NCBI GenBank assembly: GCA_000435675.1
Contig: FR895148.1
Span: 1-15,954 of the forward strand
Reading direction: 5' to 3'
From: Eggerthella sp. CAG:298
Lineage (GTDB): Bacteria > Actinomycetota > Coriobacteriia > Coriobacteriales > Eggerthellaceae
DNA: 15,954 bases
Part shown: piece after piece, positions 1 through 7,207 of the stretch
How the letters are laid out: each line of letters begins with the position of its first letter
Numbering within the stretch: position 1 is the first letter of the stretch
The notes under the pieces: generated by a model
What the model was told of the DNA's origin: nothing
Databases searched by the model: none
Seen by the model: the letters and a program-made list of their open reading frames with translations, nothing else
Position numbers and translations under genes: made by a program

Positions 1-89
1 AGGATAGGGCGTTCTGCTCATGCAGGGCATTTACTGAAAATACGGCTTTTTGCATGCTTTGCTTTTTAAACCTTGCTGCATGTGGTCGT

Positions 90-122
90 TATCGAAGTTC
101 AGCTCTTGCTGAACAAACGATA
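90..122. other. Inverted repeat upstream of the tRNA gene
   Basis: GTTCAGC (97-103) and GCTGAAC (108-114) form a perfect 7-bp stem around a TCTT loop. TATCG (90-94) and CGATA (118-122) can extend it across a small internal loop. No T-run follows on either strand, so it is not a normal intrinsic terminator. It sits just upstream of the tRNA start and could be part of its promoter or processing region. I recognise no gene in positions 1-131; the direct repeat GCTTTTT occurs twice between 45 and 70. Confidence 0.35.
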
Positions 123-131
123 GAAACATAT

Positions 132-206
132 GGGCGATTGGCGCAGCGGGAGCGCAGCTGCCTTACAAGCAGAAGGTCACAGGTTCAAATCCTGTATCGC
201 CCACCA
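132..206 (+). tRNA. tRNA-Val (anticodon UAC)
   Basis: A full cloverleaf can be folded by hand. The acceptor arms are GGGCGAT (132-138) and ATCGCCC (196-202), and the D stem is GCGC/GCGC (141-144, 152-155). The anticodon stem is 157-161/169-173 with loop CTTACAA, placing the anticodon TAC at 164-166. The T stem ACAGG/CCTGT encloses TTCAAAT. The discriminator A203 and the CCA at 204-206 are encoded in the DNA. One oddity is a G-A mismatch at the first anticodon-stem pair (27-43). The anticodon UAC reads valine GUN codons. An intrinsic terminator follows 11 bases later, so this is a single-gene unit or the last gene of a tRNA operon. Confidence 0.96.
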
Positions 207-216
207 TGAAACTCAG

Positions 217-244
217 AACCAGACTTCGTCTGGTTTTCTTTTTT
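217..244 (+). terminator. Intrinsic terminator of the tRNA-Val gene
   Basis: AACCAGAC (217-224), a TTC loop and GTCTGGTT (228-235) form a perfect 8-bp hairpin followed by TTCTTTTTT. This is a classic Rho-independent terminator just after the encoded CCA end. Confidence 0.9.
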
Positions 245-259
245 GCCTTTGGTGGAGCG

Positions 260-366
260 GTTCAATTTATTCTCATGAAGAATTGAACATTTCATAGTGA
301 ATCTCGTCTTTCTTCCGCAAATTACTGGTACCATGGTACAAAATTGAACTCAAGTTCAATTTGAAC
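260..366. promoter_or_regulatory. Cluster of inverted GTTCAATT motifs (candidate operator)
   Basis: Two inverted-repeat units are visible. The first is GTTCAATT (260-267) and AATTGAAC (281-288). The second is a perfect 10-bp palindrome, AAATTGAACT (341-350) and AGTTCAATTT (353-362) around CA. It overlaps a third palindrome, GTTCAA-T-TTGAAC (354-366). The arms TTGAACTC and GTTCAATTT recur exactly upstream of the AGCS symporter gene (10547-10571). I saw the octamer GTTCAATT on either strand nowhere else in the window. This looks like a multi-site operator for a dimeric regulator. The obvious candidate is the XRE domain of the gene that follows, but that is inference. No convincing -35/-10 pair was found, although TTGAAC at 361-366 could serve as a weak -35. 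Confidence 0.55.
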
Positions 367-430
367 AAGATAACGTCTAGGTATTTCTGACTATGCATGT
401 TAGGACTGCTTTGACCACGTAAGCGATTTG

Positions 431-545
431 AAGTTCCTCTATACGTTGTGCATCTTTAGCTTGTGCGCATGATCGAAAGAGTTGCGCTACAGGAAATCAC
501 CTGAAGAGGAACTTGTCAGGATCGAGTAAAACTCCAGTAAGGAGG
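431..545 (+). promoter_or_regulatory. Possible structured 5' leader of the HTH-aminotransferase gene
   Basis: AAGTTCCTCT (431-440) is perfectly complementary to AGAGGAACTT (505-514), giving a 10-bp stem that encloses 64 bases. Inside it, TGTGCGCA (462-469) can pair with TGCGC-T-ACA (483-490 region) with one bulge. Just downstream, CTCC (532-535) can pair with GGAG (541-544), which is part of the Shine-Dalgarno sequence AAGGAGG (539-545). The layout resembles a cis-regulatory RNA with a weak ribosome-site sequestering hairpin. I do not recognise a known riboswitch class. The transcription start is unknown, so the leader may be shorter than shown. Confidence 0.35.
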
Positions 546-550
546 AAGAA

Positions 551-2092
551 GTGCAAGAAGGATTCTCAGCCCGCCTGAAGAACGCGATGGCTGCTAAGGG
601 GTTCAAGCAATCGGATCTGATCCGTGAGGCTGCTGTTCGTGGTGCTAAGTTGGGAAAGAGCCAGGTTAGTCAGTATGTGAGCGGGAAAACGCTTCCACGC
701 AAAGATGTGCTAGAGTTGCTTGCTTCCATATTGGAGACCGATCAATCACTGCTTTCCGGTGAAACAACCACCTCAAGCTCTGAAGGCGATCTTCCTCCTA
801 AAGAACGAGCAGATCATAAAGATGAAACCAGCGCAAATAAAACTATGGATCATGAGGGGAGCGATACCGCAATGGTACGCGAATTCAAAAAATCAAAAAA
901 GCTCGATAATGTTCTCTATGACGTACGTGGTCCTGTTCTCGAAGAGGCTGAACGCATGGAAACGATGGGAGCGTCGATCCTCAAGCTCAATATCGGAAAC
1001 CCCGCACCGTTCGGTTTTCGTACCCCTGATGAGGTTGTCTTTGACATGAGTAGGCAGCTGGTGGATAGCGAGGGTTATTCCGCGGCAAAAGGCTTGTTCT
1101 CTGCGCGCAAGGCGATCATGCAGTATGCGCAGATCAAGCAGATCCCTAATGTGACCATAGATGATATCTACACCGGCAATGGCGTGAGCGAGTTGATCAA
1201 TCTGAGCATGTTGGCGCTTCTTGATGCGGGGGACGAAGTGCTCTTGCCCTCACCGGATTATCCGCTGTGGACTGCCTGCGTGACGCTTGCTGGCGGAACG
1301 CCTGTGCATTATATTTGCGACGAGCAGGCAGAATGGTATCCCGATATCGATGATATCAAGAAGAAGGTCACTCCGCGTACCAAGGCGATCGTCATCATCA
1401 ATCCCAATAACCCTACCGGCGCGCTCTATCCGCGTGAAGTGCTCGAAGAGATCGTTGAGGTTGCGCGCCAAAACAACTTGATCATCTTCTCTGATGAGAT
1501 CTATGATCGCTTGGTCATGGATGGACTTGAGCATATCTCCATCGCTTCGATGGCGCCCGATCTGTTCTGCGTGACGTTCAGCGGTTTGTCAAAATCACAC
1601 ATGATCGCAGGATATCGTATCGGATGGATGGTGCTTTCGGGCAATAAGAAGCTCGCACATGATTACATCTTGGGCCTGAACATGCTCAGTAATATGCGTA
1701 TGTGCTCGAATGTGCCCGCACAATCGATCGTGCAGACGGCACTTGGCGGACATCAGTCGGTCAATGATTACATCCGACCTGGTGGGCGTGTGTATGAGCA
1801 ACGCGATTTCATCTATAATGCGCTTAATAGCATCCCTGGCGTGACTGCGGTAAAACCGAAAGCAGGGTTCTATATCTTCCCGAAGCTCGATACGAAGCGT
1901 TTCAATATCACCAATGACGAACAGTTCGCCTTCGATCTATTGCATCAGAAGAAGATCCTTCTTTCGCATGGCGGTGCCTTCAATTGGCACACGCCCGATC
2001 ATTTCCGTGTGGTGTTCTTACCGCGCATCGAAGTGCTCTCGGATGCGGTGAATAAGCTGGAGGATTTCCTCTCGACCTATCGCCAAAAATAG
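551..2092 (+). CDS. alaA: XRE-type HTH domain fused to AlaA-like alanine aminotransferase
   Basis: This is a 513-residue cytoplasmic protein. Residues 1 to about 66 look like a lambda-repressor/XRE helix-turn-helix (KQSDLIREA...KSQVSQYVSGKTLP). Residues 67-108 are a polar linker. From about 109 to the end the sequence closely matches E. coli AlaA, a PLP enzyme that interconverts glutamate + pyruvate and 2-oxoglutarate + alanine. Matching blocks are LKLNIGNPAPFGF, GNGVSELI, PSPDYPLWTA, INPNNPTGA, SDEIYD and NVPAQ. The PLP lysine is K348 in SGLSKS. E. coli AlaA is about 405 residues, so the HTH is an added N-terminal module. The start is GTG, set by AAGGAGG 5 bases upstream and needed to include the HTH. 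The XRE-type N-terminus differs from the winged-helix GntR domain of MocR-type aminotransferase fusions. The upstream palindromes suggest autoregulation (inference). Confidence 0.9.
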   Translation: MQEGFSARLKNAMAAKGFKQSDLIREAAVRGAKLGKSQVSQYVSGKTLPRKDVLELLASILETDQSLLSGETTTSSSEGDLPPKERADHKDETSANKTMDHEGSDTAMVREFKKSKKLDNVLYDVRGPVLEEAERMETMGASILKLNIGNPAPFGFRTPDEVVFDMSRQLVDSEGYSAAKGLFSARKAIMQYAQIKQIPNVTIDDIYTGNGVSELINLSMLALLDAGDEVLLPSPDYPLWTACVTLAGGTPVHYICDEQAEWYPDIDDIKKKVTPRTKAIVIINPNNPTGALYPREVLEEIVEVARQNNLIIFSDEIYDRLVMDGLEHISIASMAPDLFCVTFSGLSKSHMIAGYRIGWMVLSGNKKLAHDYILGLNMLSNMRMCSNVPAQSIVQTALGGHQSVNDYIRPGGRVYEQRDFIYNALNSIPGVTAVKPKAGFYIFPKLDTKRFNITNDEQFAFDLLHQKKILLSHGGAFNWHTPDHFRVVFLPRIEVLSDAVNKLEDFLSTYRQK

Positions 2093-2251
2093 ACTGCGAA
2101 ATCAAGAGGTAGAGCCGTTTTGGCAGCGAAGCTCATTGATGATGCGAGAGCGGTAGCGCTTCAAAAGAGCGGCTTCGACCAAGCCATCATGGGGCGGCTT
2201 GAAGAGGACTATAGTAGCGGCTGCTGTCAGCCTCCCAAAGCCAGAAGATGG

Positions 2252-3169
2252 TTAGTCTTCGATCAAGCGGAAGAAGATCGTGCGTACGTTCGAGCCATCT
2301 GCGGCGTTACCCGTGCGCTTTTCGAAGAGCTTCAGCGATTCAACGAAGGGCACAAATTTCTTAAAACCGAAATTACGAGTATCGAAATCGTTGAAGCGAC
2401 GTGACACGAGACTTGCCAGATAAGATGCAGGGATCCAGCCTTCGTCATCGCTATATTCTTCGATGATATTGATAAGCGCATCGGTCACATCGATGATATC
2501 GGTTCCATCACTATAGACCGCTGGTTCTTCTGCTTGCGTTTCCGCAGGCAGAATAGCCTCATTCATGCTGCCTTTACCTGAAGAGTTTGAGATATCCAGA
2601 CGTTCAGAGCGCACCTGCTTGCGACGATCGGATGAGTCAGTAGTGCTTGTCTGATCTTGCTTGGTCCGTTCTGGCGCAGCGTTCGTGCGCTTGCGTGTGC
2701 GAGGGTTCGACTTGCTCGTCTCGCGCTTGTGGCTTTCTTCGAGAACATCGAGATACACGAATTTATTGCAGGCTGAGATGAAAGCACGTGGTGTCTTCTG
2801 TTCACCCATGCCAAGAACGAAGATGTCGGATTCACGCAAGCGCGTGGCGAGTCGTGTGAAATCGCTATCGGAAGAAACGATGCAGAAGGCATCGAGATCG
2901 TTTTGATAGAGCAGATCCATCGCATCGATAATAAGCGCTGAGTCGGATGAGTTCTTGCCCGTGGTATTGCTGAACTGTTGGATCGGCTGTATGGCGTGAT
3001 CGAGCAGTTCCTTCTTCCAGGGGCCAAGCTGGGTTGACGTCCAGTTGCCATAGATTCGTTTGTAAATAACATTTCCGAGGCTCGATGCTTCTTGAAGGAT
3101 GGTGTGGGCGTACTTGTGCGAGATATTCTCGGCATCGATCAGTACGGCGATTTTCATGTCTTTTTTCAT
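2252..3169 (-). CDS. NYN-domain putative RNase with C-terminal OST-HTH/LOTUS domain
   Basis: The protein has 305 residues from the chosen start. Residues 5-145 form a NYN (LabA/DUF88-type, PIN-like) domain. The conserved acidic residues are visible as D12 in VLIDAEN, D76 and D82 in DSALIIDAMDLL, and D101 and D103 in SSDSDF; these normally bind the catalytic metal. Residues 146-222 are a low-complexity polar linker rich in Lys, Arg, Ser and Thr. Residues 225-305 resemble the OST-HTH/LOTUS fold, which binds RNA. An RNA-cleaving or RNA-binding role is inferred from the family; the target is unknown. I chose ATG 3169 because AAAGGT lies 5 bases upstream. An in-frame ATG at 3193 would add 8 residues but has no clear ribosome site. 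The gene converges on the HTH-aminotransferase gene with 159 bases between them. Confidence 0.85.
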   Translation of the reverse strand: MKKDMKIAVLIDAENISHKYAHTILQEASSLGNVIYKRIYGNWTSTQLGPWKKELLDHAIQPIQQFSNTTGKNSSDSALIIDAMDLLYQNDLDAFCIVSSDSDFTRLATRLRESDIFVLGMGEQKTPRAFISACNKFVYLDVLEESHKRETSKSNPRTRKRTNAAPERTKQDQTSTTDSSDRRKQVRSERLDISNSSGKGSMNEAILPAETQAEEPAVYSDGTDIIDVTDALINIIEEYSDDEGWIPASYLASLVSRRFNDFDTRNFGFKKFVPFVESLKLFEKRTGNAADGSNVRTIFFRLIED

Positions 3170-3268
3170 AGGTACCTTTGTTTCAAAGCGCATCGAAAAC
3201 GGGTCCGTTGCGCTGGAGTTCTTAGACTAAATTCAATGATAAACCAGAAGTGCTCTTTGAAGCGGGCA

Positions 3269-5005
3269 TCAGTAAATGAACATAGCATCACCGAAAGAGA
3301 GCAGGCGATACTTGCGTTTGATGGCGTGTCGATAAGCTTTCATGATGTTATCGCGCGAGGAGAAAGCAGAAACGAGCATCATGAGCGTCGAGCGCGGAAC
3401 GTGGAAATTCGTAATGAGCGCATCAACCACATTGAAGGTATAGCCAGGGAAGATAAACAGGTTGGTGGTTTGGCGTTCACGTGCGACCAGCTCGCTCGCT
3501 TCGTTATCCCAGGCACTTTCGAGGCTACGAACGCTCGTGGTGCCTACTGCGATCACGCGCCCGCCGTTTTCCTTCGTGCGCTTGATCGCGTCGACCGTCT
3601 TTTGGGGCACGCTGTAGTATTCGGTGTGCATGTGGTGTTCGTGGGGATCTTCGGTCTCCACTACGCGGAAGGTGTCGAGCCCTACTTCGAGGTGCACGGT
3701 TTCGAAGCCAACACCCTTCTCCTTAAGGCGTTCGATAAGCTCAGGGGTGAAATGGAGCCCTGCTGTGGGAGCAGCTGCGCTCTTCTCTTCGCGTGAGAAT
3801 ACGGTTTGGTAGAGTTCTTCATCCCCTTGATAGTTTTTGATATAGGGTGGCAGCGGCGTATGACCGATCTGGTGAAGGGCTTCGTCGAGTGAATCGAGAG
3901 GGGTGGTAAGACGGACGAGACGTTCGCCCTTTTGTGCATCTTCGATCCAGTCGAGGACTTCGACTTGCATGATGACCGGACTATCGGAAGTAGAAGCGGG
4001 GTCATTGCTGGAAGCTGAAAGGGAATCGTTCTGCTCGCGGGTAAAATCGATGATTGCGCCAGGCTTAAGGCGGCGACCAGGCTTGACGAGAGCTTCCCAT
4101 ACTGCGCTTGTGCTCGTCTTCTCTTCGATATCGAAGCGTTCGCGGAGCAAGAGTACTTCAGCGGCACCACCGGTTTCATGTTTGTTCCCGAGCAAACGCG
4201 CAGGGATAACGCGCGTTTCGTTCGCAACGAGCAGATCGCCCGGCTTCAAGTAATCGTAGATGTCGCGGAAGATGCGATCTTGCAGGCTGCCATTCTCGCG
4301 CTTCATCACGAGCATCTTGCAGCCATCGCGTGTGGGGTGGGGGGTTTGTGCGATGAGCTCCTGAGGCAGATCGTAATCGAAATCTGACGTGGTGAGGGAG
4401 CGAAGCTTCGCTTGTTTCTCTTCCGCCTTCTTCTGCTTGCGCTGCCGAGCGCGTTCGGCGCGTTCTTCAGCTGCTTCTACGTTTGACCAATGGCAGCCGC
4501 AGAAATTCTGACGATACATCTCTAGGTCACGGCTCTTCTGTGTTGCGGCAGGGTAGTAGGGGCGATAATCCGTGAAGAGCACGGTAAGTTCTGGGTAGGG
4601 GGCAGCTGCTTGATTGAGCATCTCTTCGATGAGCTGCGTATATTGATAGGGGCTTACGGAAAGCGTGGTGCCGATGGCATCGTAGCCACCTTCGGCTGCC
4701 ATCTGGGCAAGTTCATCGAAACGAAAGCGATAGCATGTTTGACAGCGCAGTGCGCGATCGTCTCCTTCATGCCAGTGTTGGGCGATGACCGTGTTCCACT
4801 GCTTGGGATCATAAATGCCTTCAACGACTTCGATGCCTTCATTATCTGCCCAGGCCAAAAGCGTATCGAGACGCTTCTTGTATTCGTGCGAATCGTCGAT
4901 ATTCGAGTTGAGATAGGCGATGGTGATATCGTGCTCTTGCTCGAGAAGCAAGCGCGCTGGCTCGATCGAGCAGGGTCCGCAGCATGCATGAAGCAACACT
5001 TTCAT
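3269..5005 (-). CDS. queA: QueH-QueA fusion: epoxyqueuosine reductase + tRNA preQ1 ribosyltransferase-isomerase
   Basis: One 578-residue protein carries two steps of queuosine tRNA modification. Residues 1 to about 175 match QueH (DUF208), the cobalamin-independent iron-sulfur reductase that turns epoxyqueuosine into queuosine. Its cysteine motifs are present: HACCGPC (C8, C9, C12), RCQTC (C88, C91) and FCGC (C169, C171). Residues 176-203 are a charged, probably helical linker. From about 204 the sequence is QueA (LTTSDFDYDLPQELIAQTP), which transfers the ribosyl part of S-adenosylmethionine to preQ1 at tRNA G34. Typical blocks are ANETRVIPARL, APTAGLHFT, HMHTEYYSV, GTTSVRSLES and the end SFGDAMFI. 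A Ser/Asp-rich insertion lies near residues 310-327. ATG at 5005 is supported by AAGGAGAG upstream. It is divergent from the HAD-tgt genes, which supply the preceding step. Both domains look complete. Confidence 0.93.
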   Translation of the reverse strand: MKVLLHACCGPCSIEPARLLLEQEHDITIAYLNSNIDDSHEYKKRLDTLLAWADNEGIEVVEGIYDPKQWNTVIAQHWHEGDDRALRCQTCYRFRFDELAQMAAEGGYDAIGTTLSVSPYQYTQLIEEMLNQAAAPYPELTVLFTDYRPYYPAATQKSRDLEMYRQNFCGCHWSNVEAAEERAERARQRKQKKAEEKQAKLRSLTTSDFDYDLPQELIAQTPHPTRDGCKMLVMKRENGSLQDRIFRDIYDYLKPGDLLVANETRVIPARLLGNKHETGGAAEVLLLRERFDIEEKTSTSAVWEALVKPGRRLKPGAIIDFTREQNDSLSASSNDPASTSDSPVIMQVEVLDWIEDAQKGERLVRLTTPLDSLDEALHQIGHTPLPPYIKNYQGDEELYQTVFSREEKSAAAPTAGLHFTPELIERLKEKGVGFETVHLEVGLDTFRVVETEDPHEHHMHTEYYSVPQKTVDAIKRTKENGGRVIAVGTTSVRSLESAWDNEASELVARERQTTNLFIFPGYTFNVVDALITNFHVPRSTLMMLVSAFSSRDNIMKAYRHAIKRKYRLLSFGDAMFIY

Positions 5006-5031
5006 GGGATATTTCTCTCCTTTGAGTCATG

Positions 5032-5059
5032 CTTATACTAACATTGAATGAAATGAAAG
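5032..5059 (-). promoter_or_regulatory. Weak candidate promoter for queH-queA
   Basis: On the minus strand a TATAAG -10-like box (complement of 5032-5037) lies 16 bases downstream of CTTTCA (complement of 5054-5059), a poor -35. It is appropriately placed about 30 bases upstream of the start codon. For the plus-strand HAD-tgt pair only a TATAGA box at 5092-5097 stands out, without a good -35. The 177-base divergent region holds no other recognised element. Confidence 0.3.
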
Positions 5060-5182
5060 GTCGCGTTCTGTCTTGAGGAGAGCGGCGAAGGTATAGAGGT
5101 GTTTCGGCAAGGATCGGCTTGCTTGCGCATCTCCGAAGACACCGCTTCGCTTCTCTGCTGCTCATGCAGAAAAGGAGTCGTG

Positions 5183-5920
5183 ATGACAACGCAAGAACCG
5201 AGACGCTACAAGACAGTCTTCTTCGATCTAGACGGAACCCTTCTGCCGATCGACATGGATACGTTTCTCAGAGAATATTTTTCCAAACTGAAGGCATTTG
5301 CTGATAAGCGTGGCTATGACGGGGAGAAGATCCTCTTTGCGGTGAATAAAGGCGTAAAGGCCATGCTCGAGGAGGATACGCGTGCGAACGATCTTTGCTT
5401 TTGGGAGACGTTTGAAGCGTTGAGTGGGTTTACGCGTGCGGAGTTTGAGCCGCTGCTCATGGAGTTCTACGAGAACGATTTCGATGAGATCGGCGAAACG
5501 GTCATGCCGAATCCGGCAGCAGCGCGCACTGTTGCGACGCTCAAGGAGAAGGGCTACCAGCTCTTTCTTACCACCATGCCGCTCTTTCCGGCTATCGCGG
5601 TGGAGGCGCGTCTTCGTTGGGCGGGCATCGATGATGCGAGCGTGTTCGACCGCATCACCACCTACGATAATTCTCATGCGGCAAAGCCTCAGCTCGCTTA
5701 CTACGAAGAGAATATCGCGCTTTCGGCAGGAGAGCCAGATGAGATCTTGATGGTAGGGAACAACACGCGCGAAGACCTGGCGTGTTGCGAGCTTGGAGCA
5801 GACGGGTATCTGGTGACCGATTGGCTGCTCGACCCGATCGATTTCGATTACCGTGCGATGAAGCACGGTTCGCTCGAAGACCTGCTCGATTTCGTTACTG
5901 CCTTGCCGGAGTGTTCATAA
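5183..5920 (+). CDS. HAD-family hydrolase
   Basis: This 245-residue cytoplasmic protein has the haloacid dehalogenase core. Motif I is FFDLDGTL (nucleophile D15 and acid/base D17). Motif II is in LFLTTMP (T130/T131). Motif III is the lysine in AAKPQ (K168). Motif IV is MVGNNTREDL, where D198 could act, but the usual VGD is replaced by VGN. The alpha-helical cap lies at about 25-105. The likely activity is a phosphatase or related phosphotransfer with unknown substrate. ATG 5183 is preferred over upstream in-frame codons because AAGGAG (5172-5177) lies 5 bases before it. Its stop TAA overlaps the tgt start by one base (TAATG), so the two are translationally coupled. A role in queuosine or preQ1 metabolism is possible only by association. 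Confidence 0.85.
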   Translation: MTTQEPRRYKTVFFDLDGTLLPIDMDTFLREYFSKLKAFADKRGYDGEKILFAVNKGVKAMLEEDTRANDLCFWETFEALSGFTRAEFEPLLMEFYENDFDEIGETVMPNPAAARTVATLKEKGYQLFLTTMPLFPAIAVEARLRWAGIDDASVFDRITTYDNSHAAKPQLAYYEENIALSAGEPDEILMVGNNTREDLACCELGADGYLVTDWLLDPIDFDYRAMKHGSLEDLLDFVTALPECS

Positions 5921-7065
5921 TGGCGCTTTTCGATTACACGCTCGAAGCCACGAGCGGCCACGCGCGCGCAGGCAGCTTCGAAACAGCGCATGGCATCGTG
6001 AGAACGCCGCTGTTCATGCCCGTTGGAACAAGTGCAACGGTAAAGGGCATTCGCCCCGAGACGCTCCATGAGATCGGCGCGCAGATCATCCTTGCGAACA
6101 CGTACCATCTTTCGCTCCGACCTGGTGCGGATCTTGTCGAAGAGGCGGGCGGGCTTCATTCGTTCATGAGCTATTCCGGCCCTATCCTCACTGATAGTGG
6201 TGGGTTCCAGGTCTTTTCGCTCGCCGATACGCTGAAGCTCGATGAAGATGGGCTCACGTTCAAGTCGATCTACGATGGATCGAAGATTCGCTGGACCCCC
6301 GAATCGAACATGGAGATCCAGCAAAAGCTGGGCGCGGATATCGTCATGCAGCTCGATCAGTGCACGCCCTATCCTGCGGAGTACGACTTCGTCGATCATG
6401 CCGTTGAGTTTTCAGCCAATTGGGCGCGTCGTTGTCTGGCGGCCCATACGCGCAGCGACCAGACGCTTTTCGGTATCGTGCAGGGTGGCATGGAGCTCGA
6501 TCTGCGCATGAAGTCGATCGAGCTGCTCACTGCGATCAATGACGAATCGATCGCGAATGGCCATAAGGGCTTCGGTGGGTTTGGCATCGGTGGCTATTCG
6601 GTCGGCGAAGAACACGAGGTCATGTTCGAGACGCTGGGAGCGGTTGCGCAGAGCCTTCCCGAGAACAAGCCGCGCTACCTGATGGGAGTGGGCAACCCCA
6701 CCACGCTCGTCAAGGCAGTAGGTGTTGGCGTTGATATGTTTGATTGCGTGTTGCCAACGCGCACCGCGCGTATGGGCACGGCTTTTTCTTCCTCCGGGCG
6801 TATGAATATGCGCAATGCGAAGTACACGCACGATTTTGGGCCGCTGGATCCTCAGTGCTCATGTCCTACCTGCAAGAATCATAGTCGAGCATATATTCGT
6901 CACCTGGTTAAACAGAACGAGATGCTCGGAGCGATCTTGCTTTCGGTACATAATCTTTACTTCTTGATCCAGCTGATGAATCGTGCTCGCGATGCAATCA
7001 TTGCCGATTGTTATGATGAGTTTTTGAACGATTGGATGAATTCGCCCGCAGCGCAAGACTATTAA
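5920..7065 (+). CDS. tgt: Queuine/preQ1 tRNA-guanine transglycosylase
   Basis: This 381-residue enzyme exchanges guanine 34 of GUN-anticodon tRNAs (Asp, Asn, His, Tyr) for preQ1, the step before QueA. Family residues are all visible: the base-binding LTDSGGFQVFSL (D92), GIVQGG (185-190), GIGGYSVGE (222-230), the nucleophile D275 in MFDCVLPTR, and zinc ligands C313, C315, C318 and H344. A short stretch at 206-219 (NDESIANGHKGFGG) just before GIGGYSVGE seems longer than usual. The length is normal for bacterial Tgt. The reading frame stays open upstream to 5782, but MALFDYTLEA is the right N-terminus. It is preceded by GGAG (5908-5911) and overlaps the HAD stop codon. It faces away from queH-queA across the divergent region. 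Confidence 0.97.
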   Translation: MALFDYTLEATSGHARAGSFETAHGIVRTPLFMPVGTSATVKGIRPETLHEIGAQIILANTYHLSLRPGADLVEEAGGLHSFMSYSGPILTDSGGFQVFSLADTLKLDEDGLTFKSIYDGSKIRWTPESNMEIQQKLGADIVMQLDQCTPYPAEYDFVDHAVEFSANWARRCLAAHTRSDQTLFGIVQGGMELDLRMKSIELLTAINDESIANGHKGFGGFGIGGYSVGEEHEVMFETLGAVAQSLPENKPRYLMGVGNPTTLVKAVGVGVDMFDCVLPTRTARMGTAFSSSGRMNMRNAKYTHDFGPLDPQCSCPTCKNHSRAYIRHLVKQNEMLGAILLSVHNLYFLIQLMNRARDAIIADCYDEFLNDWMNSPAAQDY

Positions 7066-7207
7066 GCGGTTCGCCGTGAAAAAGAGCGTCATCTTTGGTA
7101 ATCTTAAGAGTCGGAATAAGAAGGCTGTATCAAGGTTGTTCGGTAACATACTTGAGCAGCATTTTCGCTGATGATGCCCTAGAGCGTATCGCAGACAAGG
7201 ATAGGTA

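Noticed and set aside
1..131. Possible C-terminal end of an upstream gene at the window edge
   Set aside because: A short frame is open to about position 69, but with under 25 codons and no recognisable motif it cannot be supported.
2219..2232. GGCTG-CTGT-CAGCC hairpin between the aminotransferase and NYN genes
   Set aside because: The stem is only 5 bp with no T-run on either strand, so it cannot be called a terminator.
2120..2404. Plus-strand ORF of 94 codons after the aminotransferase, in the same frame as it and open from the TAG stop
   Set aside because: It begins with TTG without a well-spaced ribosome site and overlaps 153 bases of the NYN gene on the other strand. It resembles no family I know. 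The aminotransferase already ends at the usual AlaA C-terminus, so stop-codon readthrough is not needed.
3092..3796. Plus-strand ORF of 234 codons opposite the QueA domain
   Set aside because: It lies antisense to a strongly conserved gene, has no ribosome site and gives a composition typical of antisense shadow frames.
5782..5919. Possible 46-residue N-terminal extension of Tgt
   Set aside because: The extension overlaps the conserved end of the HAD gene in another frame, and Tgt homologues begin at the MALFDYTLEA-type sequence.
7078..7098. AAAAAGA...GTCATCTTT downstream of tgt, resembling the ends of the 39-bp repeat
   Set aside because: The central palindrome is missing and the match is too short to separate from chance.
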